A DNA stretch of 64,000 nt, taken from Fundicoccus culcitae (GTDB taxonomy: Bacteria; Bacillota; Bacilli; Lactobacillales; Aerococcaceae). This document shows positions 54,505 to 62,748 of the stretch, piece by piece (position 1 is the stretch's first letter; each line of letters starts with the position of its first letter). Position numbers and translations under genes: made by a program. The stretch is taken from the NCBI RefSeq assembly GCF_024661895.1, contig NZ_CP102453.1, positions 2,604,001 to 2,668,000 on the forward strand, read 5' to 3'. Under the pieces are notes generated by a model, which was not told where the DNA came from, ran no database searches, and saw only the letters and a list, made by a program, of their open reading frames with translations.

Positions 54505-54532
54505 AAAAACCTGCCCATTCGGCAGGTTTTTG
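54505..54532 (+). terminator. Rho-independent terminator of the proS/thioesterase unit
   Basis: AAAACCTGCC pairs with GGCAGGTTTT and is followed by TTG. Confidence 0.92.
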
Positions 54533-54654
54533 CTTTAGAGCTTCCTTCCGCCGCTCAGATTGGTCACTGGCGGTTAGAAGAAGGAGTCATGGCTATTTAG
54601 ATTTCAAATAGTCGGTTATTGCCACTCAGGGTTTCCCAATGACATTAAACACAA

Positions 54655-54765
54655 ATGAGTAAAAATAGACAGGTTAGATTATTCTGTCCAAAATGAGTAG
54701 AAAAAAGGACAGAATAGCGTTATTCTGTCCAAAAATGAATAAAAAAAGGACAGAATAGCTTAAAG
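54655..54765. repeat. Palindromic array (stem GGACAGAATA/TATTCTGTCC)
   Basis: Three partial units of GACAGAATAgcgTTATTCTGTCC joined by AAAATGAGTAGAAAAAA-type linkers, sharing the stem of the hairpin at 48645. CGTCACTTCC near 54790 resembles the shared element end. It lies between convergent genes; no gene is seen in 54533-54819. Confidence 0.82.
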
Positions 54766-54819
54766 CATCATTTAGCAAGTAATCTTAAGCTAACAGTTCG
54801 TCACTTCCGCGCCACTCGC

Positions 54820-55803
54820 TCAGCCAAACAACCACTGTGTCATCACCAAACTAATCACAATCACGACCGACCAGGTGACACCACCGAGTTGGATGGTTTT
54901 TAAGCCAGCTTTCTTCAATTCTGAAAATGACACGCTCATGCCGACAGCTGCCAGGGCGAAGGTAAGTGCCAATCGGCTGAGTTGTTTCACCGAATCCGTG
55001 AAGGTGCTCGGTAGCGCAAACACATTAGCAATGACTATAGCGATGATAAAAAACAATATAAATGTTGGGAATATTTTAGCGAGCGAATAGGATGCCTTTT
55101 GAGCCTTGCCTTCTTGTTGCCAGCGCCAGTAAATAGCCACTAAGGACGTAGGGACAATCATCAGCGTCCGCACCATTTTCACTAAGGTGGCGGTATCGCC
55201 AGCTAAAGGTGAAAATTGGTAACCAGCTGCGACAACGGACGAGGTGTCGTTGATGGCGGTGCCGGCAAACACCCCGTAGGCAATGTCGCTTAAGCCAAAC
55301 ACCCGTGCCAAGATTGGGAAGAGCACCAATGCTAACAAATTATAAATAAATATCGTCGAAATGGCATAGGTCAAATCGTCCTCGTCAGCCTCGATAATGG
55401 GAGCAACAGCAGCAATAGCAGATCCCCCACAAATGGCGGTACCAGCGCCGATGAGCCAGCGGCTCTTGACCGAAACGCCTAACTTTTTGCCGACAACAAA
55501 AGCCGTCACGAAAGCGCCCGTAATCACCGACAAAATAATGGGTACAGCCCTCAAAGCCGTTGTGCTCAACAAGTCAAAGGATAAGGTGAAGCCGAGTAAA
55601 ACCACACCCACCTTCAACATCAATGAACTAACTTTTTTCATCTGCCGGGCATCGTACAAACGGTTCAAGCCTGTGTTGGCAACGATCATGCCAAGTACGA
55701 TGGCGGCAAACGAATGCCCAATCAACGGAAATTGATTGCCGATTAAATACGCAATCACCGTTACCACCAGTAACAATCCATAACTAATAACCTTTGCCTT
55801 CAA
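54820..55803 (-). CDS. Putative sulfate exporter family (YeiH) membrane protein
   Basis: A 327-residue polytopic protein of the YeiH/UPF0324 family: GHSFAAIVLGMIVANTG, LMLKVGVVLLGFTLSF, LIGAGTAICGGSAIAAVAPII and FAGTAINDTSSVVAAGYQFS. About nine helices. The transported ligand is unproven. The start is a TTG at 55803: AAGGAGATATTTATTTG provides the ribosome-binding site, spacer and start, and is itself a variant of the dispersed 16-mer. It follows the galactokinase-like gene on the same strand after 17 bases. Confidence 0.9.
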   Translation of the reverse strand: MKAKVISYGLLLVVTVIAYLIGNQFPLIGHSFAAIVLGMIVANTGLNRLYDARQMKKVSSLMLKVGVVLLGFTLSFDLLSTTALRAVPIILSVITGAFVTAFVVGKKLGVSVKSRWLIGAGTAICGGSAIAAVAPIIEADEDDLTYAISTIFIYNLLALVLFPILARVFGLSDIAYGVFAGTAINDTSSVVAAGYQFSPLAGDTATLVKMVRTLMIVPTSLVAIYWRWQQEGKAQKASYSLAKIFPTFILFFIIAIVIANVFALPSTFTDSVKQLSRLALTFALAAVGMSVSFSELKKAGLKTIQLGGVTWSVVIVISLVMTQWLFG

Positions 55804-55820
55804 ATAAATATCTCCTTATT

Positions 55821-57008
55821 CTACATTAAAATACGACTACGATCGCCAAACCATGTCGTTTCAAATTCAGGTGCTAAGCCAATTTCTTCTTGGCTAATCT
55901 TGGTGAGCTCCTTTTTTATCGCATCGATAGCAGCTGTTTCAACGATGGCGAAGGCAGATCCCCCCATCCGCCCATCCGTCGCATTGACCGACAATACACC
56001 AGGGAGATAGTTGGCCGCTTCAACAATTGTATCTAATTCATAACCCGTTAATTCAAATAAATCTCGCAGACTCTCGTATGAGCGATTGATTAAGGCATTG
56101 AAGAGCTCCACGTTTTTATTTCTTAATGCTTCCTTAGCACGAGATACCCGATCATGTTCATAAACAACGTATTTAGCTCGGTTTTCTAAGCGAGGATTAT
56201 TGATTAAATGACGGTAACGTTCAAATTCTGATAAACTTAAATCGGTTAATTGCTGAATCGGTAATTTTTCCTTAAATTTAGTTAAGGCTGTTTCACATTC
56301 TTTGATGCGCCGTTGATATCTCATTTGATTAAATTGACGATTTCTTAAGGTATCGATTAATAAGATGGAATAGCCATTGCGTTTAAAGACCGGTATAAGT
56401 TCCGTTTCTTCCGTTATTGCGGAGTAATACAAGGTATAATCTTTATGGGCTTTCAAATGGGTGGCATAATCGGCTTTCTTCCCTTTGGCGGTTGCCTCAC
56501 GTGTGAGGGTCTGCTCGGCATTATAGGCCACTTGGCCGATTTCATCGTCAGTCAGGTCAATGTCGTAAGTATAAGCTAACGACATGGTCAGTATTGAAAT
56601 GATGGCCGACTCAGTAGCTAAACCAGCTCCAAAAGGGAGGTTCCAATCTAAAAGGATATCCATCCCTTGATGAATAAAGTCCGACAGCTGATTTAAAGAT
56701 TGGATAATCACCTTTAGGTAATCTGTCCAACTGGCCTCGGCTGAAATTTCGGTATCGTCAATTGTGAAGGTCGCTTCTTTGTTGGTGTGAGATTTGGAAC
56801 AATAGAAATGCACTTCTTGATCATCCCGCAAATGGCACATAACGTAAGCACCGCGATTGATAGTAGTCGCTAATAAATGACCTGGCACGTAGTCACTGTG
56901 GTGACCCAGGATATTTATTCGGCCGGGGGTAAACATGATGTGACCTTTCTTGCGGTTAAATCGTTTTTCAAATTGAGTGGTTAATGATTGAATCATTGCT
57001 TCGTGCAT
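55821..57008 (-). CDS. Divergent galactokinase-like GHMP kinase
   Basis: A 395-residue GHMP kinase with galactokinase layout, but key sites differ. The N-terminal sugar motif is GRINILGHHSDY (Glu of GEHTDY replaced by His36), the ATP loop reads PFGAGLATESAIIS rather than GLSSSA, and the C-terminal motif is GRMGGSAFA. It may be a kinase with another sugar, or a non-catalytic sensor. The start is the ATG at 57008 with AGGAGG seven bases upstream, over the ATG at 57014. It heads a two-gene unit with the YeiH-like gene; no gal genes are nearby. Confidence 0.8.
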   Translation of the reverse strand: MHEAMIQSLTTQFEKRFNRKKGHIMFTPGRINILGHHSDYVPGHLLATTINRGAYVMCHLRDDQEVHFYCSKSHTNKEATFTIDDTEISAEASWTDYLKVIIQSLNQLSDFIHQGMDILLDWNLPFGAGLATESAIISILTMSLAYTYDIDLTDDEIGQVAYNAEQTLTREATAKGKKADYATHLKAHKDYTLYYSAITEETELIPVFKRNGYSILLIDTLRNRQFNQMRYQRRIKECETALTKFKEKLPIQQLTDLSLSEFERYRHLINNPRLENRAKYVVYEHDRVSRAKEALRNKNVELFNALINRSYESLRDLFELTGYELDTIVEAANYLPGVLSVNATDGRMGGSAFAIVETAAIDAIKKELTKISQEEIGLAPEFETTWFGDRSRILM

Positions 57009-57157
57009 CCTCATTCCTCCTCGAGATTATTTAATAACGAAAAAAAGCTATTTTGTGCTATGATACTATACGATAGAAAAACTCATTATTGAACTAAATA
57101 TCGCCTTGATTACCATTTTAGCATATTTAGTGACATGAAAAACTTAAATGCGCTTAA

Positions 57158-57173
57158 GCAGAGATATTTATTT
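57158..57173 (-). repeat. Dispersed 16-mer, exact inverted copy upstream of tsaB
   Basis: GCAGAGATATTTATTT, 21 bases before the tsaB start. A variant in the other orientation (AACTAAATATCGCCTT, 57092) lies upstream. Confidence 0.9.
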
Positions 57174-57193
57174 AAAGAGAGAAGGATTTTAGA

Positions 57194-57952
57194 ATGAGAA
57201 CGTTAGCGGTCGATACGGCCACGAGTTATTTGAGTGTGAGTCTTTTTGAGGAGGCGCGCGTGGTGAGTACGGTCATGCTGCAGTCGAAGCGGCAGCACGG
57301 GGAGACGCTGGTGCAGGTGGTCAATGATTGTTTGAATTATTTGGGATGGACGGCACAGGATATTGACCAGGTGATTGTGGGCGTTGGGCCAGGTTCGTAT
57401 ACGGGGATTCGCATTGGCGTCACGATGGCTAAAATGTGGGCCACCAGTTTGAAGGTACCGTTAAAGCAAGTATCTTCTTTGAGTTTGATGGCGGCGGGTG
57501 TGGCACAAGAGGCTGGGGCGTTGATTATTCCGGTGATTGATGCCCGGCGACAAACGGCTTATACGGCTGCCTATGAATATGTAAAAGGGGAAGGCGACCA
57601 GTGGCGGGTTCAAGCGGTGATGGCTGACCAGCAAATTGAGTGGCAGGCGTTTTTGGAGCAGTTAGCTGAATTGGACGTGCAACGTTTGCTCTTGGTTGGT
57701 GATAAAATCGAGCTTTTTGCTGAAATGGCGCGGATGCGTTTTGAAGGCAAGGGGATTGAGGTGCAGTGGCTAGATTCGCATCAGGCGGTGCCACAAACAG
57801 CACGGGTCTATCATGTGGAGCAAGTGGAGGTGGCTGACCCGAATTTGTTGGTGCCAAATTATGCGCAAACGACTTTGGCGGAAAGAGAATGGGCACAAAC
57901 CCATCAAGTCGATGAGGTAGATAATGAAAACTATATTGAACACTATTCGTAA
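57194..57952 (+). CDS. tsaB: tRNA threonylcarbamoyladenosine biosynthesis protein TsaB
   Basis: A 252-residue TsaB, a partner of TsaD and TsaE in making t6A37 in ANN-reading tRNAs. LAVDTATSYLSVSL, HGETLVQVVNDCL and VGVGPGSYTGIRIGV are diagnostic of the ASKHA fold. The start is the ATG at 57194 with GAGAGAAGG upstream. It overlaps the following acetyltransferase by 29 bases, and tsaD lies further down the same strand. Confidence 0.95.
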   Translation: MRTLAVDTATSYLSVSLFEEARVVSTVMLQSKRQHGETLVQVVNDCLNYLGWTAQDIDQVIVGVGPGSYTGIRIGVTMAKMWATSLKVPLKQVSSLSLMAAGVAQEAGALIIPVIDARRQTAYTAAYEYVKGEGDQWRVQAVMADQQIEWQAFLEQLAELDVQRLLLVGDKIELFAEMARMRFEGKGIEVQWLDSHQAVPQTARVYHVEQVEVADPNLLVPNYAQTTLAEREWAQTHQVDEVDNENYIEHYS

Positions 57953-58631
57953 GCATGCATGGTTTGAACCTATTGCGAATTGGTTGAAGTATACCCTGAA
58001 TGGACAGGAGGTGGAGCATATTATGATGCAGAAATTGAAACCTTTTATCGATAGTCATCAGCCATTAAAGCTTGAAGAGAATGAAGCGGTGGTTCATATG
58101 ACGGATAATGTAACTTTTTCTTTGAAAGATTCCTTTAAGCAGCATATTAAACAACAACATCGCACTATTCGCTTACGTTTAGGTAGCAAGCATGATGTGG
58201 AGCAAATTTTTAACTTAGAGCTTAAAGGCTATAGTGGTTATCAAGCTTGGGCTGAGGAGGACTTTTTTAATGATTTGGAAACTAATCCTTACGCAGTCTA
58301 TATTTTATTGGAAGATCAAACGGATAAATTCGCTCCGACCCTCATTGGGATGGTAACCGGGCGAGCACGTCAAACGGGTTCGCATATTAGTCATTTGATT
58401 ATCCACCCCGACTACCAGGATTTTGGTTTAGGGAGTTATTTATTAGATGTGTGGATTAAGGGGATGGATGTTTTGGACATTAAGACCATTACCTTGGAAG
58501 TCCGCGAATCCAATCATGTCGCCCAGCATTTGTACAAAAAGCAAGGCTTTGTGGTGACCTCATCCAAGGCTAATTATTATCGGAGTAACAACGAAACGGC
58601 GCTGAATATGCGCCGTGAGGTTGGGGAGTAG
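57924..58631 (+). CDS. GNAT acetyltransferase, RimI-like with N-terminal extension
   Basis: A 235-residue GNAT protein. The first ~80 residues (KTILNTIRKHAWFEPIANWL...) are an extra domain I do not recognise. The C-terminal ~155 residues form an acetyltransferase with HLIIHPDYQDFGLGSYLL (acetyl-CoA loop) and VRESNHVAQHLYKKQGF as in RimI. It may acetylate a ribosomal protein N-terminus. An internal ATG at 58024 (GGAGG upstream) could start a shorter form lacking the first 33 residues. It overlaps tsaB, the usual position for rimI. Confidence 0.8.
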   Translation: MKTILNTIRKHAWFEPIANWLKYTLNGQEVEHIMMQKLKPFIDSHQPLKLEENEAVVHMTDNVTFSLKDSFKQHIKQQHRTIRLRLGSKHDVEQIFNLELKGYSGYQAWAEEDFFNDLETNPYAVYILLEDQTDKFAPTLIGMVTGRARQTGSHISHLIIHPDYQDFGLGSYLLDVWIKGMDVLDIKTITLEVRESNHVAQHLYKKQGFVVTSSKANYYRSNNETALNMRREVGE

Positions 58632-58649
58632 GGTGGTGCCGGTGCTTGG

Positions 58650-58890
58650 TGCTGGTATTGTAAGTGGCGCGTGCCTTCGGGAAATTGGGAAGGCCCGCGG
58701 GTAAGCGGCGCGTGCCTTCAGGAAATTGGGAAGGCCTGCGGGTAGGTGGCGCGTGCCTTCGGAAAATTGGGAAGGCACTCGGATAAGAAGCGCGTGCCTT
58801 CGGGAAATTGGGAAGGCCTGCGGGTAAGTGGCGCGTGCCTTCGGGAAATTGGGAAGGCCTGCGGATAAGAAGCGATAGCGCGCGACAACT
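58650..58890. repeat. Palindromic tandem array, 41-bp units (stem GCCTTC/GAAGGC)
   Basis: Five units, with GCGCGTGCC at 58667, 58708, 58749, 58790 and 58831, an exact 41-base period. Each contains GCCTTCgggaaattggGAAGGC. The array splits what is normally a contiguous tsaB-rimI-tsaD operon; 58891-59060 has no other feature except a short CCGGCCTTCGACGCC/CAGCCTTCGAC repeat. Confidence 0.93.
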
Positions 58891-59074
58891 TCGAGAAAAT
58901 TTGTCTCGCGCTTGTCAAGAGTGGTTGAATTGAAGTAGGAATACCTCATTTATAAGTGGGAAAATATGACGAGAATTACTGAAACACCGGCCTTCGACGC
59001 CCCAGCCTTCGACCAGCCAACATCTCACCCACCACACGCAAGCAGAACATCTATTATATAAAGGAAGATATTTA

Positions 59075-59560
59075 TTGAACGAAGAAAAAAAGGAAAAGCA
59101 GTTGCAGGTGGTGCCGTTTAAAGGGTATCAACTGCCAGAAGCGGCACAGGAAATGATCATCAAAGCCAACTCAGACTTCAATTGGTCTGAAAAAGCCACG
59201 CGCAGTGATTTTGAAAATCCAAACAACGAATATTATGTCATGTTCGACCAAAAGAAAGCCGTCGGCTATGTTAGTTTGCAACATGTGTTGGATGAAGCAT
59301 CAATCACTATCGTGTATATTGATGCAAGCTGGCGCCGCCAAGGTTTGGGTGAAGCCTTATTACAATTTGTGATAGCGCAATTACAGGCGAGGGGGCTGTT
59401 GCATTTATTTCTAGAGGTACGTGCCGGTAACACAGCAGCCATAAAGCTATATCAAAAAGTCGGCTTCCAGCAAATAGCCCAACGCAAGAATTACTATCAC
59501 AACCCCCAAGAAGATGCCTGCATCTTACAAATGAATTTAAAAGAAGGTGAAACACGATGA
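59075..59560 (+). CDS. rimI: Ribosomal protein alanine N-acetyltransferase RimI-like
   Basis: A 161-residue GNAT protein with [16 protein letters not shown] (acetyl-CoA loop) and [18 protein letters not shown], the RimI pattern. The start is a TTG at 59075; AAGGAAGATATTTATTG supplies the ribosome-binding site and start and is a degenerate 16-mer. It overlaps tsaD by four bases (ATGA), so the two are coupled. Two RimI-like genes in one t6A locus is noteworthy. Confidence 0.88.
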   Translation: MNEEKKEKQLQVVPFKGYQLPEAAQEMIIKANSDFNWSEKATRSDFENPNNEYYVMFDQKKAVGYVSLQHVLDEASITIVYIDASWRRQGLGEALLQFVIAQLQARGLLHLFLEVRAGNTAAIKLYQKVGFQQIAQRKNYYHNPQEDACILQMNLKEGETR

Positions 59561-60567
59561 GTTTAATTTTAGCGATTGAGTCCTCTTGTGATGAAACGAG
59601 TGTTGCGGTGGTGAAAGACGGCCAGACCATTCTGTCGAATATCGTTGCTTCACAAGTTAAAAGTCATATGCGTTTTGGTGGGGTTGTGCCCGAAGTTGCT
59701 AGCCGCCATCATGTCGAACAAATTACACAAGTAACTGAGATGGCCGTCACACAAGCCAAACTAAACTCGATTAACGAAGTAGATGCCATTGCCATGACTT
59801 ATGGACCCGGCTTAGTTGGCGCTTTGCTAATTGGGGTCACGGCAGCAAAGACCCTCGCCATGATTTATCAAAAACCCTTAATTGCAGTTAATCATATCGC
59901 TGGCCATATTTATGCCAACCAATTGGTGAAACCCCTCCAATTTCCACTATTAGCCTTAGTTGTTAGTGGCAGTCATACGGATTTGGTTTATATGAAAGAA
60001 GACGGCGACTTTGAAGTCATCGGTGAAACTCAAGATGATGCGGTTGGAGAAGCTTACGACAAAGTCGGCCGCTTATTAGACTTACCTTATCCAGCCGGGA
60101 AATATTTGGATGAATTAGCCCAAACCGGTGAAGAAACCTATGCGGTTCCACGGGCGATGCTACATGAAGATAATTTAGATTTTTCTTTCAGTGGCATGAA
60201 AAGTGCAGTAATGAATTTAGTCCATAACGCCAACCAACGGGGTGAAACAATTGACAGAGCAAACCTAGCCGCTAGTTTCCAACAAGCAGTGGTCGATATC
60301 GTAACGACCAAGACCCTCAAAGCGCTAGCGCAACATCCTGAAGTTAAACAATTTGTTTTAGCCGGTGGGGTAGCAGCCAATTCGGCCATCCGATCAGCAC
60401 TGGTCGACCAAATAGCCACCCACCATCCGGATGTTGAAGTGGTTATTCCCCCATTGAATCTTTGCGGGGACAACGCCGCTATGATTGGCGCAGCCGCAGA
60501 ATATTTATTTGAAAAGAAACAATTCGCTTCATTGATGACCAATGCACAGCCCGGATTGTTATTGTAA
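59557..60567 (+). CDS. tsaD: tRNA threonylcarbamoyltransferase TsaD
   Basis: A 336-residue TsaD (Kae1/Qri7 family) that transfers the threonylcarbamoyl group to A37. [16 protein letters not shown], the metal ligands in [23 protein letters not shown] and [12 protein letters not shown] are all present. The start is the ATG at 59557 overlapping rimI by four bases. An acyltransferase gene follows after 35 bases. Confidence 0.97.
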   Translation: MSLILAIESSCDETSVAVVKDGQTILSNIVASQVKSHMRFGGVVPEVASRHHVEQITQVTEMAVTQAKLNSINEVDAIAMTYGPGLVGALLIGVTAAKTLAMIYQKPLIAVNHIAGHIYANQLVKPLQFPLLALVVSGSHTDLVYMKEDGDFEVIGETQDDAVGEAYDKVGRLLDLPYPAGKYLDELAQTGEETYAVPRAMLHEDNLDFSFSGMKSAVMNLVHNANQRGETIDRANLAASFQQAVVDIVTTKTLKALAQHPEVKQFVLAGGVAANSAIRSALVDQIATHHPDVEVVIPPLNLCGDNAAMIGAAAEYLFEKKQFASLMTNAQPGLLL

Positions 60568-60602
60568 AACCCAGTCAACCTGCGTTTCAAGGAGATGTTA
60601 TT

Positions 60603-61673
60603 TTGACAAAAAGAGATGAACGCAATTCAAATTTTGAACTTTTACGTATTATTAGTATGTTTTTAATCGTCGTCCACCATTTTTCCGTCCACGGCAACTT
60701 TGATACCCGTGACGTCTTTTCCTATGAAAAGATTGCCCTGGACATTTTATACATCGGCGGTAAACTAGGTGTGAATATTTTCGTCATGATTGGGGCTTAT
60801 TTTCTGGTCGGCAAATCCTTTAAATGGCGCCGCCCGGTCGGCGTTTTGATCGATATGCTCGTCTACAACTGGGGCTTGTTCGTCGTTATCCTGCTGTTTC
60901 GCCCCAACATTTTAACCGCTGAGCGCATTTATCAAATGCTCGTGCCGTTTCCCAACTATTATTGGTTTCCCACCAACTACATTTTATTATTAATGCTCAC
61001 GCCCGTATTAAATTATTTCATTCGACGCGTTAGCGAACTAACCTTACGCTACACCCTAATTTTGCTAACCGTCATCTGGGTCTTTGTCCCCAGCCTAGAA
61101 CTCACCGGCATCGGCTATTCCGACCTGTCCTGGTTCGTCTATTTATATCTATTAGTCGCCTACATCAAACTATATCCCAACGTCATTCTAAACAGCCCGA
61201 CCTTTGCCAAACGCCTATTTTGGCTGTCGATGACCCTTACTGTCGTCAGCATCCTGTATTTCAACGCCATCGGCATCGTCCTGCCCGACAAACTAGCCTA
61301 CGGAACCTTTTTCCTAGGCTCCAACAAAATCCTTACCGTCGGCAACTCGCTCGGCCTTTGGCTATGGTTCAAAAACCGCAAACCTTTTTCAAACCACCTA
61401 ATAAATATCACTGCCCAAGCCATGTTTGGTGTTTACCTCATTCATGAGCAACCTCTCATGCGCCACATCATCTGGTACCACGTAGACAACTCGCGTGTGC
61501 AAGGCTTCTGGGCCATGATTGCCTACGGTTTGATTGCCTCTGCGGTCGTCTTTGTAGGCTGTACACTGATCGACATGCTCAAAAACGCCATCTTAAACCC
61601 AACCTTAAATAAATTAAGCTTGTGGATAGAAGAAAAATTGAACAACAGTTTAGGTCTGTACATCGAAGTATAA
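60603..61673 (+). CDS. Acyltransferase family 3 membrane protein
   Basis: A 356-residue polytopic acyltransferase-3 protein: NFELLRIISMFLIVVHHF at the N-terminus holds the His likely involved in acyl transfer, and FGVYLIHEQPLMRHIIWYH is the typical late segment. About ten helices; the C-terminal SGNH domain of OatA is absent, so it probably acetylates a lipid-linked sugar or wall polymer. The start is the TTG at 60603 with AAGGAG eight bases upstream. A 16-mer at 61399 encodes LINITA at a helix boundary. Confidence 0.9.
   Translation: MTKRDERNSNFELLRIISMFLIVVHHFSVHGNFDTRDVFSYEKIALDILYIGGKLGVNIFVMIGAYFLVGKSFKWRRPVGVLIDMLVYNWGLFVVILLFRPNILTAERIYQMLVPFPNYYWFPTNYILLLMLTPVLNYFIRRVSELTLRYTLILLTVIWVFVPSLELTGIGYSDLSWFVYLYLLVAYIKLYPNVILNSPTFAKRLFWLSMTLTVVSILYFNAIGIVLPDKLAYGTFFLGSNKILTVGNSLGLWLWFKNRKPFSNHLINITAQAMFGVYLIHEQPLMRHIIWYHVDNSRVQGFWAMIAYGLIASAVVFVGCTLIDMLKNAILNPTLNKLSLWIEEKLNNSLGLYIEV
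61399..61414 (+). repeat. Dispersed 16-mer, intragenic copy
   Basis: TAATAAATATCACTGC, one mismatch, encoding (L)INITA just before the conserved FGVYLIHE of the acyltransferase. Confidence 0.85.
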
Positions 61674-61679
61674 CTCAAC

Positions 61680-61925
61680 TAACAAATGCCGGATTACATC
61701 GGGAAATGAAGACCGGCAAAATGTGAATTGCAAAGGGAATTACAGAAAAGCCGGACGTCGATTCTGCATGAAGACCGGCATTTAGATTTGCCGGATTACA
61801 TCGGAAAATGAAGACCGGCAACGCGTGAAATTCTAAGAGAATTACTAAAAAGCCGGACGTCGATTCTGCATGAAGTCCGGCATTTAGCTTTGCCGGATTA
61901 CATCGGAAAATGAAGACCGGCATTT
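61680..61925. repeat. Palindromic array (TGCCGGATTACATCGG units, composite 102-bp period)
   Basis: TGCCGG at 61687, 61789 and 61891 gives a 102-base composite period built from a 41-base sub-unit (AGCCGG 61748 to TGCCGG 61789) and a 61-base one; each ends in a GACCGGCA or GTCCGGCA return arm. The frame over it is repeat-derived. Confidence 0.87.
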
Positions 61926-61964
61926 CATTGAGTTTAAATTTTCCCAGTACTTCTTGTGCCACCT

Positions 61965-62480
61965 ATTGTCAGTGGGAAGTGCCGGACCGTCCCATTGTCA
62001 CTCAGATTTCTCCCCATGACAATAAACCTGTCAATTAAAGATAACCCGCCAAGTGGAAGAAGATAAGTTCTTCAACTTAGGCTTACTTTGGTTTATAACA
62101 AAGGGGTATATTAACTTTGCCACTTTATTTAATTGCTGGAGAAGTGATACACTAGCTCCACCAACAATAAGCAATATTTTATCTGCCACAATACTGTAAT
62201 TTAAATCACCCGGTTCTTCGTAAGTGAGAAATGACGGTTCTTCACGTCCCGCTTAGCCTGAGTGGCGGATGCACCTCCCAACCGCCAGAGAGCGACCTGA
62301 GAGGCGGATGGTAAGTCCCAACCGCCAGAGAGCGACCTGAGAGGCGGATTGGCACCCCAAACCGCCAGAGGAAATCCTGAGTGGCGGATGGGACACCCAA
62401 TCCGCCTTTAAACAAGCTGAGAGGCGGTTGGGAGAAAAAAAGGTTACGTGTCAATTTGACGGTCTTTCACTTCCTACTTA
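61965..62480. repeat. Composite intergenic element with 40-bp palindromic array
   Basis: Bounded by AGTGGGAAGTGCCGG (61970) and CTTTCACTTCCTACTTAC (62463). It holds a TTGTCACTCAG.../CCATGACAA hairpin (about 61995), an AT-rich middle (62031-62223) and an array with GGCGG at 62264, 62303, 62343, 62383 and 62423 (39-40-base period, return arm CCGCC). The remaining gap to the LysR gene holds nothing clear. Confidence 0.8.
62031..62189 (-). pseudogene. Possible gene remnant inside the intergenic element
   Basis: A minus-strand frame of 52 codons from a GTG reads protein-like (ADKILLIVGGASVSLLQQ, then NKVAKLIYPFVI) but has no ribosome-binding site. It stays open upstream into the repeat at about 62223. 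It may be the 3' end of a gene whose front was replaced by repeat sequence, or chance. No family was recognised. Confidence 0.2.
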
Positions 62481-62697
62481 CAATAAGGCTTATCTGGCCA
62501 CAGCTCTCTTAGCAATGACCCGATTAAACATTGGCTTAATAATTATCATGAATCTCCTTCATAACTAGGCCATCATAGACTGACAATCACCAACTTCCCC
62601 CTTACGCCTAACTGATTGAGTGGCACACGCTAGCTTCTCCTACTCCTGTACCACCCATCGAATGAGCTGGTGTAGCACAACCGCTGTCGCCACCAAC

Positions 62698-62742
62698 CCA
62701 AAAAACTGCACGCAAGGGCATCTCCCATGTGTGCAGTTTTTT
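62698..62742. terminator. Terminator of the LysR gene
   Basis: AAAAAACTGCAC and GTGTGCAGTTTTTTT flank a ~20-base loop; tracts on both strands make it potentially bidirectional. Confidence 0.85.
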
Positions 62743-62748
62743 TAATCT

